DNA of 64,000 nucleotides from Rummeliibacillus suwonensis (GTDB lineage: Bacteria; Bacillota; Bacilli; Bacillales_A; Planococcaceae): contig NZ_VCBL01000001.1 of NCBI RefSeq assembly GCF_007896435.1, positions 2,603,078 through 2,667,077 of the forward strand. The letters run 5' to 3'. The notes beneath the pieces were generated by a model. That model did no database searches and was not told the origin of the DNA. It was given only the letters and a program-made list of their open reading frames with translations. A program made the position numbers and the translations under genes. How positions within the stretch are numbered: position 1 is the stretch's first letter; every line of letters starts with the position of its first letter. Positions 27,675 to 35,503 of the stretch are shown here, one piece after another.

Positions 27675-28017
27675 TGTTACAAAGCTTTGACGAATTACTC
27701 ATAGAAAGGATAAAGTGAAACTTTCATCAGTGGGGGTTTTCTTCATCCTCCACTTAACTAGAGCAACGGAAGTGAAAAACGCCACGTCCTTTGGCAACAC
27801 CTGAGGGATCAACATCTTGTTGTGACCCAAACCAATCGGGCATATGCGACAGTCGTTCTCCTTTCTAACTTTTTTACTTTCTGGCTAAATTTTGAGCGAG
27901 AAATATTACTGCCGTTCATGCGGGATAAACTCTAAAAAAAGAAAAATTCCTTGAGTGTGGCAAGTTTTTTTTCCAATGTTTTTGAGGGAATGATATTGAT
28001 AATATGGTTGGAAGGTT
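27675..28017. repeat. Left copy of a duplicated flank, carrying a TTTAT-end element
   Basis: GTTACAAAGCTTTGACGAA, CATAGAAAGGATAAA, then CTCTAAAAAAAG, TTCCTTGAGTGTGGCAAG and GGGAATGATATTGATA. All blocks recur in the same order at 29219-29358 with moderate divergence. The left copy is interrupted only by the element at 27710-27924. Confidence 0.8.
27710..27924 (-). mobile_element. Full-length TTTAT-end element with a comparable empty site
   Basis: The filled site reads AGAAAGGATAAA - element - CGGGATAAACTCTAAA. The related empty site at 29248-29266 reads AGAAAGGATAAACTCTAAA. So the element is GTGAAACTTTC...GCGGG plus one ATAAA. On the minus strand it starts CCCGC after TTTAT and ends TTTCACTTTAT. 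215 bp, no coding capacity. Confidence 0.85.
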
Positions 28018-28314
28018 GACAGTAAATCACATACTAATTTAGTGTGATTCAAAGTTGTAAAATGATACTATAAGGACATATAAAAAATATAAATAGAGTT
28101 GCATATTTTCTAATACATTTTATGTAAATTAATTAGAAATACCTTATAAGCATTGTATTTAATTAGGAGTTCAAGAGAAAGATAATCAAGGGAATCTTTG
28201 AAATAAGGCAACCATTTTTTAGAGGAAATTCAAGAGATTCTTCATTCAGCTAACCAGCTTCACTAAAAATTCTTTTGAAAAAAACTCTTACCATGGATAA
28301 TGAGGAGGGAAAAG
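27930..28314. other. Non-coding region upstream of the small secreted protein
   Basis: The first 90 bp belong to the duplicated flank. After about 28020 the sequence is AT-rich, with a short inverted repeat AATCACA/TGTGATT at 28025-28049 and no coding frame. It is the left part of the insert between yitV and yitU. Confidence 0.4.
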
Positions 28315-28686
28315 ATGAAAAAATTATTGAATATTTTATCAATTTCTATTTTGATAACAGTACTTTGTTCAACTACTACTTCTAATGCTAAAACAACTAA
28401 CGATGATATCGATTTGTTACTCATTCCTTACAATAAAGTAATGACTAAGCTTAGTGCAGAGTACGGGGTCAATATATATGTACCAGAAAAAAACAAAGAA
28501 AAATTCTTTAAAAGTGTTCAAGATATGTCTCCAAAAGCATTCGAAAAGTTGCTAAGAGATCAATACAAAGAGTCAGAAAAGTATATGAAAGAATTTTCTT
28601 ATGATCAGGGAGAGTATAAAAACCCATATCCTAGTTACATTCCGAATGCGGAGAACATGATATCAGCAAGTCTAACGAATCCATAA
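28315..28686 (+). CDS. Small secreted protein of unknown function
   Basis: 123 residues. The N-terminus MKKLLNILSISILITVLCST with SNA-K is a typical signal peptide, probably cut near residue 25-27. The mature part is charged and helical (LLLIPYNKVMTKLSAEYGVNI, DMSPKAFEKLLRDQYKESEKY) with a Tyr/Pro-rich end. ATG 28315 has GAGGAGGG upstream. No family recognised. It lies between the duplicated flanks next to an integrase relic, so it may be acquired. Confidence 0.65.
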   Translation: MKKLLNILSISILITVLCSTTTSNAKTTNDDIDLLLIPYNKVMTKLSAEYGVNIYVPEKNKEKFFKSVQDMSPKAFEKLLRDQYKESEKYMKEFSYDQGEYKNPYPSYIPNAENMISASLTNP

Positions 28687-28767
28687 AATCACATGATCCA
28701 TCGTTTTTTGTGATAAGGCTGTATGAAAGGTGTTAACCAGCCTTTTCAATGCAGCCTTTTTTGTTGG

Positions 28768-29218
28768 CTAATTTATCAAATAAAGTGCAACAATCGCTTC
28801 TGAATGCTTACTTGCGTTTTGATATACTGTGTCCTGAAAACCTACAAAAGTATTTTTATCCAACAATTTAATTAGCTTTTCAATGTTTTTTTGTGATGCA
28901 GCTGGCTTAATAGTTCTATCTGGTTTAATGTTAATATTTTTCCAAAAGTCATCTTCAACCCAGCCATGTTTAAGACATTTAGAAAGCATTGCTTTTAAAG
29001 CCCTTAATCTCACTGATTTTGATGTATCTTTTATATTCAGTGAATCCAGATTACTTCCTATTGTAAACAATGAAGCATCTGCTTCCACTGAAAATATGCC
29101 ATGTTTTCGTGAATCTTTATACATACTGACGATCTCCGATACATAAATTTTTCGAAAGTTAATTGCATCAGAGTAAAATGTGAATATTTCGTTTTGTATA
29201 ACTCCCCGTACAACTCCC
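28768..29218 (-). pseudogene. Decayed tyrosine recombinase (integrase) fragment
   Basis: An open frame without a credible start codon. Its sequence fits the SAM-like core-binding domain and the first part of the catalytic domain of phage-type integrases: LRALKAMLSKCLKHGWVEDD, then NIKPDRTIKPAASQKNIEKL and LLDKNTFVGFQDTV. The frame ends soon after, before the Arg of the catalytic motif (TGLR.SE), which is absent, so the enzyme is inactive. It points to a former integrative element between yitV and yitU. Confidence 0.68.
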
Positions 29219-29358
29219 CGTTACAAAATTTTGACGAACACCTAATAGAAAGGATAAACTCTAAAGAGAGATAATTTCCTGATGGATGGCAGTTTTTCAA
29301 CGCTTCTGTCCTATTCTCTTTCTAGTGACTTTTGGGAATGATACCGATATCAACTTGC
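29219..29358. repeat. Right copy of the duplicated flank (empty site)
   Basis: GTTACAAAATTTTGACGAA, AATAGAAAGGATAAACTC, TTTCCTGATGGATGGCAG and TTGGGAATGATACCGATA correspond in order to the left copy at 27675-28017, but here GGATAAA runs directly into CTCTAAA with no element. Confidence 0.78.
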
Positions 29359-29378
29359 GAGCGAAGGGAGTGTTATGA

Positions 29379-30194
29379 ATGGTACAACCCCATTTGATTG
29401 TTTTAGATTTAGATGGTACGCTATTAACCGATGAAAAAGTAATTTCTGAAAAGACCAAACGCACGATTTTAAAGGCAAAAGAGGCAGGTCATGAAGTGAT
29501 GATCGCGACTGGTAGACCTTATCGTGCGAGTAAAATATATTATCATGAACTAGGCTTACATACACCAATCGTAAATTTTAATGGTGCCTTCGTGCATCAC
29601 CCATTAGATCAGAATTGGCAAACTGTACATAAGCCCATTGATTTAAAAGTTGTCCAAGAGGTTGTTGAATCCTTAAATCGTGATCAATTTGAAAATTTGG
29701 TTGCAGAAGTAATGGATGATGTATACGTCCAATACCATGATGAAAAATTACTCAATATTTTTAGTATGGGCGATCCAAAAGTAACAACAGGTGCTCTAAA
29801 AGACTATTTAAAAGATAATCCAACAAGTCTACTCATTCAATCTAATGAAAAGAACGTTCCCATTATTCGCAAATACCTAGCCGATACAAAAGCTGAGTTG
29901 ATGGATCACAGACGCTGGGGAGACCCTTTTCCAGTCATCGAAATTGTAAGACATGGTCTGAATAAAGCTATTGGTCTTTCACATGTTGCCAAAAAATTGG
30001 ACATTCCTCGCGACCGCATTATTGCTTTTGGGGATGAGGACAACGATTTAGAAATGATCGATTATGCAGGTGTTGGTGTTGCAATGGGAAATGGAATTGG
30101 TCAGCTAAAAAATATTGCAAATGAAATTACCACATCTAATAATGAAGATGGGATTGCAGAAGTACTGATCGATCGTCTTCATTTATCACGCTAA
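29379..30194 (+). CDS. yitU: Cof-type HAD phosphatase (YitU-like)
   Basis: 271-residue HAD hydrolase of subfamily IIB. Motif I LDLDGTLLTD, motif II ATGRP, the conserved Lys in RHGLNKAIG and motif III/IV GDEDNDLEMIDYAG are all present. Likely acts on sugar phosphates or a flavin-pathway phosphate; substrate not decidable here. ATG 29379 is 8 nt after GGGAG. The last codons CAT-TTA-TCA-CGC-TAA run into a TTTAT-end element, so the last residues and stop codon are supplied by it. Confidence 0.93.
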   Translation: MVQPHLIVLDLDGTLLTDEKVISEKTKRTILKAKEAGHEVMIATGRPYRASKIYYHELGLHTPIVNFNGAFVHHPLDQNWQTVHKPIDLKVVQEVVESLNRDQFENLVAEVMDDVYVQYHDEKLLNIFSMGDPKVTTGALKDYLKDNPTSLLIQSNEKNVPIIRKYLADTKAELMDHRRWGDPFPVIEIVRHGLNKAIGLSHVAKKLDIPRDRIIAFGDEDNDLEMIDYAGVGVAMGNGIGQLKNIANEITTSNNEDGIAEVLIDRLHLSR

Positions 30195-30315
30195 CGAGCA
30201 ATAACGTCCCCCACTTTCATATCATTTTGGGATCGACTGCCCGTAAAATATCTAATGGATTCATCTACCACTCAATGAAGAGAATATTCTCCACTTGAGT
30301 AAGCTTTCACTTTAT
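30187..30315 (+). mobile_element. Internally shortened TTTAT-end element fused to the yitU 3' end
   Basis: After TTTAT (30182-30186, inside yitU) it starts CACGCTAACGAGCAATAACG, a worn version of the left end CCCGTTAACGGGCAGTAAGA. It contains GTCCCCCACTTTCATATC and GGGATCGACTGCCCGTAAAA, and ends CTTTCACTTTAT. About 129 bp; the central hairpins are lost. Confidence 0.65.
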
Positions 30316-30338
30316 CTGAAATATAGGGGGTTTGAAAA

Positions 30339-31196
30339 ATGAAAATTTATGCGGATAGCGCTTCTGATTTGCCAAAATCTTTTTATGAACAAAACAATGT
30401 CACCATTATACCACTGCGGGTTCAACTGAAAGGTCAAGAGCATGATGACGTCGTAGGTGTTGATATCCAAGAAGTATATGATGTCATCCGTTCAGGTGAA
30501 ATGTTAAAAACATCTCAAGTGTCACCTGATCGCTTTTTAAAAGAATTTACAGCGCTCGGTCAGTCTGGAGAGGAAGGCATTTATATTGCCTTCTCGTCTC
30601 AACTTTCTGGTACCTACAGCACAGCTATCATGATGGCGGAACAAGCAAAAGAAAAATATCCCGATCTTAAATTATCAATTATCGATTCAAAATGCGCTTC
30701 AATGGGGTATGGTCTACTTGTAAAAGAAGCAGTTCGACTTCGTGAAGAAGGCGACACAGTCGATCAAATCACAGAGAAAATTCGTTTCAATGCCGAACAT
30801 ATGGAGCATCTATTTACAGTAGGAGATTTAGATTACTTAGCAAGAGGCGGTCGTTTATCAAAAGCAAGTGCCTTTATCGGTGGCCTTTTAAGTATCAAAC
30901 CTGTTCTTGATGTTGAAGATGGTAAACTCGTTCCTATTGAAAAATACCGTGGCCGCAAAAAAGTATTTAAACGCATCATCGAGTTAATGGCAGAACGCGG
31001 CGATTCTCTTTCTGAACAAGTCATCGCTATCACTCACAGTGACGACTTAGAAGCAGCAGAAGAGATGAAAGCTTTGATTATCCAAAACTTTCATCCAAAA
31101 GCCGTAGAAATCCATCTAATAGGTTCAGTTATTGCCGCACACACTGGAACTGGTACCATTGCCGTCTTTTTCTTAAATAAACTATGGAAAGAATAA
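30339..31196 (+). CDS. DegV family fatty-acid-binding protein
   Basis: 285 residues. DegV/FakB-type proteins bind a fatty acid between two domains; in staphylococci FakB presents it to the FakA kinase. Start MKIYADSASDLPKSFYE; SSQLSGTYSTA and GDLDYLARGGRLSKASAFIG are the family's lipid headgroup and pocket motifs. RBS GGGGG before the ATG. Monocistronic, with its own terminator. No fakA is in the window. Confidence 0.92.
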   Translation: MKIYADSASDLPKSFYEQNNVTIIPLRVQLKGQEHDDVVGVDIQEVYDVIRSGEMLKTSQVSPDRFLKEFTALGQSGEEGIYIAFSSQLSGTYSTAIMMAEQAKEKYPDLKLSIIDSKCASMGYGLLVKEAVRLREEGDTVDQITEKIRFNAEHMEHLFTVGDLDYLARGGRLSKASAFIGGLLSIKPVLDVEDGKLVPIEKYRGRKKVFKRIIELMAERGDSLSEQVIAITHSDDLEAAEEMKALIIQNFHPKAVEIHLIGSVIAAHTGTGTIAVFFLNKLWKE

Positions 31197-31226
31197 TAGA
31201 ATCTGTAACTGAATAGAACCTGATCG

Positions 31227-31268
31227 AAACTCCTGATAAAATATAGTTTGGTTTTATCAGGAGTTTTT
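31227..31268 (+). terminator. degV terminator
   Basis: AAACTCCTGATAAAA and TTTTATCAGGAGTTTTT form a long stem 30 bp past the stop codon. Confidence 0.93.
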
Positions 31269-31344
31269 GCATGTTCAACAGCTTATTTTCTATTCAATGT
31301 TGGAGTGGGATAAACCTTCTAATTGGGGAATGAGCTTCTATATT

Positions 31345-31790
31345 GCTTGCTGATTTGATTTATTTGCTCTTTCCCATGATTTATTCGCTCCTTCGAAAGC
31401 TTTATTCGCTCTCTCCGAAGATTTATTCGCTCTTTCGGAGACTTTATTCGCTCTCTCTGATGATTTATTCACTCCTTCGAAAGCTTTATTCACTCTCTCC
31501 AAAGATTTATTTGCTTTTTCAAAGACTTTATTCTCTCTCTGATGATTTATTCACTCCTTCGAAAGCTTTATTCACTCTCTCCAAAGATTTATTTGCTTTT
31601 TCAAAGACTTTATTCTCCCTCTGATGATTTATTCGCTCTTTTGAAAACTTTATTTGCTCTCTCCGAAGATTTATTTGCTCTTTCGAAGATTTTATTCTAC
31701 CCTGATGTTTTATTCGCCCCTTCGAAGGCTTTATTCACACTCTCTCCGATGAGTTTATCCACTCCTTCGAAGACTAATCTTCTCCTCTGA
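31345..31790 (+). repeat. Minisatellite array 2, 21-bp half-units
   Basis: About 20 half-units of GATTTATTCGCTCYTTCGAAA / GCTTTATTCGCTCTCTCCGAA type, more diverged than array 1. A roughly 105-bp block (near 31460-31515 and 31541-31622) is duplicated with few changes. Preceded by GCTTGCTGATTTGATTTATT. Lies between convergent degV and the GH13-like gene. No coding evidence. Confidence 0.82.
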
Positions 31791-31811
31791 CGAAAAAATT
31801 CAGTTTCTCAT

Positions 31812-31862
31812 AAAAAAAAGCAGAGCACAGAATATTCTTTTACATCATTCTGTGCTCCGCGT
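31812..31862 (-). terminator. Terminator of the GH13-like gene
   Basis: Minus strand GCGGAGCACAGAATG / ATTCTGTGCTCTGC followed by TTTTTTTTATG, about 35 bp past the stop codon. Confidence 0.92.
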
Positions 31863-31895
31863 AAAACATATGTGCTTTTTTAAAAGATACTTTCA

Positions 31896-33359
31896 TTATT
31901 TTGTGTTTTTATATTTGCGTCCTCTACGTAATATCACTACTATAAATCCGATGAATAGTAGGTAGACGAGACCTAACGCGATCATATAGGGAACATTGAG
32001 ACCCTTATGATCAGTTACTTGATAAAGCTCTACAATTTCACGTTCTAATACTAAATTATATTTGCCGTTGTCATCTGGGCGGACAATGTCGCTTTCGAAA
32101 AGTCCACGTAATTCTTTGTTATTTCCAATCACTGATGAGTCCAGTGCGTACTTTTGTGTTTTATCGGTATTATTGACCATCACAATCCATTTCTCATCAT
32201 CGGAATAACGTTCATAAATCATTAAGCCATTTTTGTTTTCTAATAATTTATATTTACCCGTACGAAGTGTTTGCGATTTATTGCGAACGGATTGCAGATC
32301 ATCTAAATAGTCAATAATGTCCTCTTTTGTACGGAAATCCATTGATCCATGCGTTTCTGATGGTTGCACACCATTTTGAGCTATTTCCGTGCCATAAGTA
32401 ACAATGGGTACACCTGGCATTGTCATTAAAGTACCTAATGCTACTTTAATACGTGTTGGTGGAAACATGTTTGCTTCCGCTGCGGCATGTGTAAAACGAG
32501 CGCTATTCAAATCATCGATCATTAATGCTGGCGGCTTATCTGTATCACCATTCGCAAATGCTTTGAATGGCTCTTCTACTTTAGAAGAATCTTCATTAAC
32601 GTTTTGGAAGATAGATTGATACGTTGCGATCGCTTGTGGATTATAATCCAAATCAAAATTTGCATCGCTTTCTTCATTAGAAATTACATAAAGATGTTTT
32701 TGTTGTTTCAAGGCTGCGATCATTTTATTGATAAATGCTGTATCTGCGTCTCCTAATTGTGTTAATCGGATTCCATCAACTTTATACTTTGTGACAAAGT
32801 TTACAGCTGCATCTATTAATGCTTGTTGTACCTCTTTTTTATCTGTATTCCAGTTAATCCGATTATCTTGAGCTGCTGTGTACCAATCTTTGCGATTTTC
32901 TTCTAATGTCCAAACATTGTCCTTGCTAACATGATTAATAGGGAAATCGACCATTGATTTGATCTTGCTTTTGTGTAGATTACTGATCAATGTTTTCAAT
33001 TCTTTACTTGTACCAAAATGTTTCTCAATTTTGTTATAATCCACTACTGCACTTCCATCATATGTAGTAGATGAGAAAACGGAGCCTAAAGAAACCATCG
33101 TAAAGCCCATATTTTGAATATGGTCTATTTTTACATTGATCCCCTCAAAATCACCACCATGGAATGCTTTCGGATCTTTCGCATTAATATTGTAATCGTT
33201 TTCTACACTCTTATTGAAAAAACGGTCAACGAGTACATCATATATACTTTCATTTTCAATTTGAGATGTTTGTTCTTCAGCATGCGCAGTCACCGTTGTA
33301 ATCGTTGATGCTAACACCGCCGATGCTACTGCCGTACTTATCCATTTTGCAATGTTCAC
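31896..33359 (-). CDS. Membrane-anchored GH13-like protein, probably catalytically dead
   Basis: 487 residues from a GTG start (GAGGAGG 9 nt upstream). Signal peptide about 1-27 (ASTITTVTAHA), alpha-amylase-like barrel, and a C-terminal TM anchor (MIALGLVYLLFIGFIVVILR) with a basic tail. Conserved region I is recognisable (MVDFPINHVS). In region II, where GxRxD carries the nucleophile, the sequence is DGIRLTQLG: Thr in place of Asp. In region IV the usual NHD is DLN (MIDDLNSARF). At least two of three catalytic acids are therefore absent, so hydrolysis is unlikely; carbohydrate binding or a scaffold role outside the membrane is possible. Fold, anchor and substitutions are read directly; the role is inference. 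Confidence 0.83.
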   Translation of the reverse strand: MNIAKWISTAVASAVLASTITTVTAHAEEQTSQIENESIYDVLVDRFFNKSVENDYNINAKDPKAFHGGDFEGINVKIDHIQNMGFTMVSLGSVFSSTTYDGSAVVDYNKIEKHFGTSKELKTLISNLHKSKIKSMVDFPINHVSKDNVWTLEENRKDWYTAAQDNRINWNTDKKEVQQALIDAAVNFVTKYKVDGIRLTQLGDADTAFINKMIAALKQQKHLYVISNEESDANFDLDYNPQAIATYQSIFQNVNEDSSKVEEPFKAFANGDTDKPPALMIDDLNSARFTHAAAEANMFPPTRIKVALGTLMTMPGVPIVTYGTEIAQNGVQPSETHGSMDFRTKEDIIDYLDDLQSVRNKSQTLRTGKYKLLENKNGLMIYERYSDDEKWIVMVNNTDKTQKYALDSSVIGNNKELRGLFESDIVRPDDNGKYNLVLEREIVELYQVTDHKGLNVPYMIALGLVYLLFIGFIVVILRRGRKYKNTK

Positions 33360-33704
33360 TCTGAAGTCCTCCTCTGCAGAACTTGTCCAAACTAATTTTA
33401 ACAAACCATTTCAAAACTCTCCATGTTTTCATTCAAGTTTTCATTCAAAAAACAAATAAAACGAAAAAAGTCTACAAAACTGTAAAAAATCCATTTTATA
33501 ATGAAAGAAATTTTTCCTTTATTTGTTTGGCAACTTATTACTTGTGAATAAAGGATTAAAAAACAGTTGCATCCATTATCCAATTTCATCCATTTAGATA
33601 TAAGTTTTCGTTATGACTTGCTAGCTTCAATCAACATACATAGAGTTAAAAATAAGGATTTTTTCATTATTAAGACTCACAATCATCCTAGTTAACTCCC
33701 AAAT
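33360..33704. other. Intergenic region between yisL and the GH13-like gene
   Basis: AT-rich; apart from the yisL terminator at its right edge I see no gene or strong structure. It should hold the promoter of the GH13-like gene. Confidence 0.4.
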
Positions 33705-33705
33705 A

Positions 33706-33744
33706 AAAAAACACATTCTAACATTGTGATTGTCAGAATGTGCT
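33706..33744 (-). terminator. yisL terminator
   Basis: Minus strand CACATTCTGACAATC / GTTAGAATGTG followed by TTTTTTTATTT, near the yisL stop codon. Confidence 0.85.
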
Positions 33745-33760
33745 GATCTTACAACAAATA

Positions 33761-34102
33761 TTAAAGTGGTAAGCGATAACCCATATAGAGTGTAAAAGCT
33801 AGGATAATAATAAATAATATCCATAGAAATCCAATCGCTTTTTCTTTTTCCTTACGCACTAAAATGATTTCCATTAAGCCGATCACTAAAAGACCACCTA
33901 GTAATTTTAAACCGTATTCCATCGCTAAAGGACTAGCCATCGTTCCACTAAATACATATCCGCCGGAAAAAAGAATCAAAATGTAGAAAAGACGTAAAAT
34001 CATATGTGTAATTTTTTGAGCTGTAGATCCTTTTTGCATCATAGCTGACACAAAGAATAGTACGATTGCGACTATAATCGAAGTTAAATGCAAGTGTAAC
34101 AT
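33761..34102 (-). CDS. yisL: YisL-like membrane protein (DUF1516)
   Basis: 113 residues with four predicted TM segments (about 6-22, 35-55, 64-82, 90-108) and the family start MLHLHLTS; ILRLFYILILFSGGYV and LLGGLLVIGLMEIIL are typical. GGAGGATTT precedes the ATG. Function unknown. yisK follows upstream on the same strand, as in B. subtilis. Confidence 0.88.
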   Translation of the reverse strand: MLHLHLTSIIVAIVLFFVSAMMQKGSTAQKITHMILRLFYILILFSGGYVFSGTMASPLAMEYGLKLLGGLLVIGLMEIILVRKEKEKAIGFLWILFIIILAFTLYMGYRLPL

Positions 34103-34275
34103 TTTCTAAAATCCTCCATATCTTTTTTCATTGCCACATTTATCCTATCAAAACAATAAGAACTATACAAATATCAGGTATGCTAGTTAGAAAAATAGAG
34201 TAAATATTGTCGATTACAAGACATTAATAACAGACCAATTGAAGAATATTTCCATTGGGCTATAACAAAGATATA

Positions 34276-34400
34276 AAATAAAACTTCTCGTAGTGAGGGT
34301 TTTCCCCATTTTTCCACTGTCTATGAGTGCACCCATACAATTGCTTTTGTAGACAGCTGATTCTCTTCCTCGTATCGGCGAACCACCGCACCAAGAGAAC
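34276..34400 (-). repeat. Decayed copy of the TTTAT-end element
   Basis: Plus strand ATAAAACTTCTCGTAGTGAG, GGTTTTCCCCATTTTTCCAC with the worn stem AGTGAGG/CCACT, and CTTTTGTAGACAGCTGATTC. The left end is lost. Confidence 0.45.
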
Positions 34401-34559
34401 CAATCCAACTCTAAAAATCAACTTTCAAAACCATAAATCCGAAAGAAAAGTTGGATTTCGATCAATAAAAATGGTCATATTATCGTTTTTCAATGTGGCT
34501 CTCCTTGAATCTCTTGAGAGTCTTACTGTTTGTCCTATCGAATCAATTCATCAAGTCAA

Positions 34560-35462
34560 TTATTCGAAGCGGTTTACTAAAGTACCGATGCCTTCGATAG
34601 AAACTTTGACAATATCGCCGGCTTTCAGAAATTGTGGTGGGTTCATCCCTTTTCCTACACCAGCTGGAGTTCCAGTTAAAATGACATCTCCAGGTTCTAA
34701 CGTAACAATCTTTGATATTTCTACGATTAACTCTTCCACTGTGTGCATCATATCACCAGTGGAACCGTTTTGTCGTACTTCATCATTGACCTTTGTTACA
34801 ACTGTTAGATTTTGTGGATTAGGTATTTCATCTTTCGTTACTAAATAAGGACCCATTGGGCATGCACCATCTAAACTTTTTCCTAAGAAGAATTGTTTAT
34901 GCTTTGTTTGTAAATCACGTGCAGTAATATCATTGGCAATTGTATAGCCAAATACATAGTCAAATGCTAAACTCTTAGGAATGTTTTTGCCCTTTTTCGC
35001 GATGACAACAGCTAGCTCACCTTCATAATCTAATGCTGAAGTGATATCAGCATGTACAGATAAAGTTTGTTCATCGGCAGCTATAGATGTTGGTGCTTTC
35101 GTAAAGACCACAATATCTTCTGGAGCATGATCCGCTCCCATTTCTTTCGCATGTTCATTATAGTTTTTACCAATACAAATAATATTTTTAGTTGTACGAG
35201 GTATTGGTGCTAACCATTCAATTTCTGAAAAATCACGTTTAAATTGTGACGGATCCTCTAATTGTTGCGCCGCTCTTACTAGTTTACGAGTTTGCTCTAC
35301 AAACTCATAGCCATTGGTCATTCCTTCTACAATCGTCGCCGCATAAGAAGGAAGTACTTGAAGCTCTTTTTGAATGGCTAGTACGTCCCAAACAGCCTCT
35401 TCCCTTTTTACTTTTGGCCCAAAGCTTAAAATGTTGTTATAACGAAAAGATAATATTTTCAT
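34560..35462 (-). CDS. yisK: Fumarylacetoacetate hydrolase-family protein (YisK-like)
   Basis: 300 residues. The FAH fold is shown by ICIGKNYNEHAKEMG, the metal ligands in DYEGELAVVI (E-x-E), the GYTIANDITARDLQ segment with Asp, and GTPAGVGKG. B. subtilis YisK is reported to be an oxaloacetate decarboxylase and to associate with the Mbl cytoskeleton. The N-terminal extension before residue 90 matches YisK rather than short FAH proteins. Confidence 0.9.
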   Translation of the reverse strand: MKILSFRYNNILSFGPKVKREEAVWDVLAIQKELQVLPSYAATIVEGMTNGYEFVEQTRKLVRAAQQLEDPSQFKRDFSEIEWLAPIPRTTKNIICIGKNYNEHAKEMGADHAPEDIVVFTKAPTSIAADEQTLSVHADITSALDYEGELAVVIAKKGKNIPKSLAFDYVFGYTIANDITARDLQTKHKQFFLGKSLDGACPMGPYLVTKDEIPNPQNLTVVTKVNDEVRQNGSTGDMMHTVEELIVEISKIVTLEPGDVILTGTPAGVGKGMNPPQFLKAGDIVKVSIEGIGTLVNRFE

Positions 35463-35503
35463 GAATATCCGGAACTCCTTCTTTTTTTATCATGATACAT
35501 CAT

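Noticed and set aside
31343-31790. Open frames in array 2 (repetitive Leu/Ser/Phe proteins)
   Set aside because: Same reason as array 1; the unit explains the open frame and the two frames overlap each other.
33627-33824. Small minus-strand open frame downstream of yisL
   Set aside because: It overlaps the yisL terminator and the yisL 3' end in another frame; no ribosome-binding site or recognisable protein.
34327-34848. Plus-strand open frame opposite yisK
   Set aside because: Antisense to a well-supported gene and running into a decayed repeat copy.
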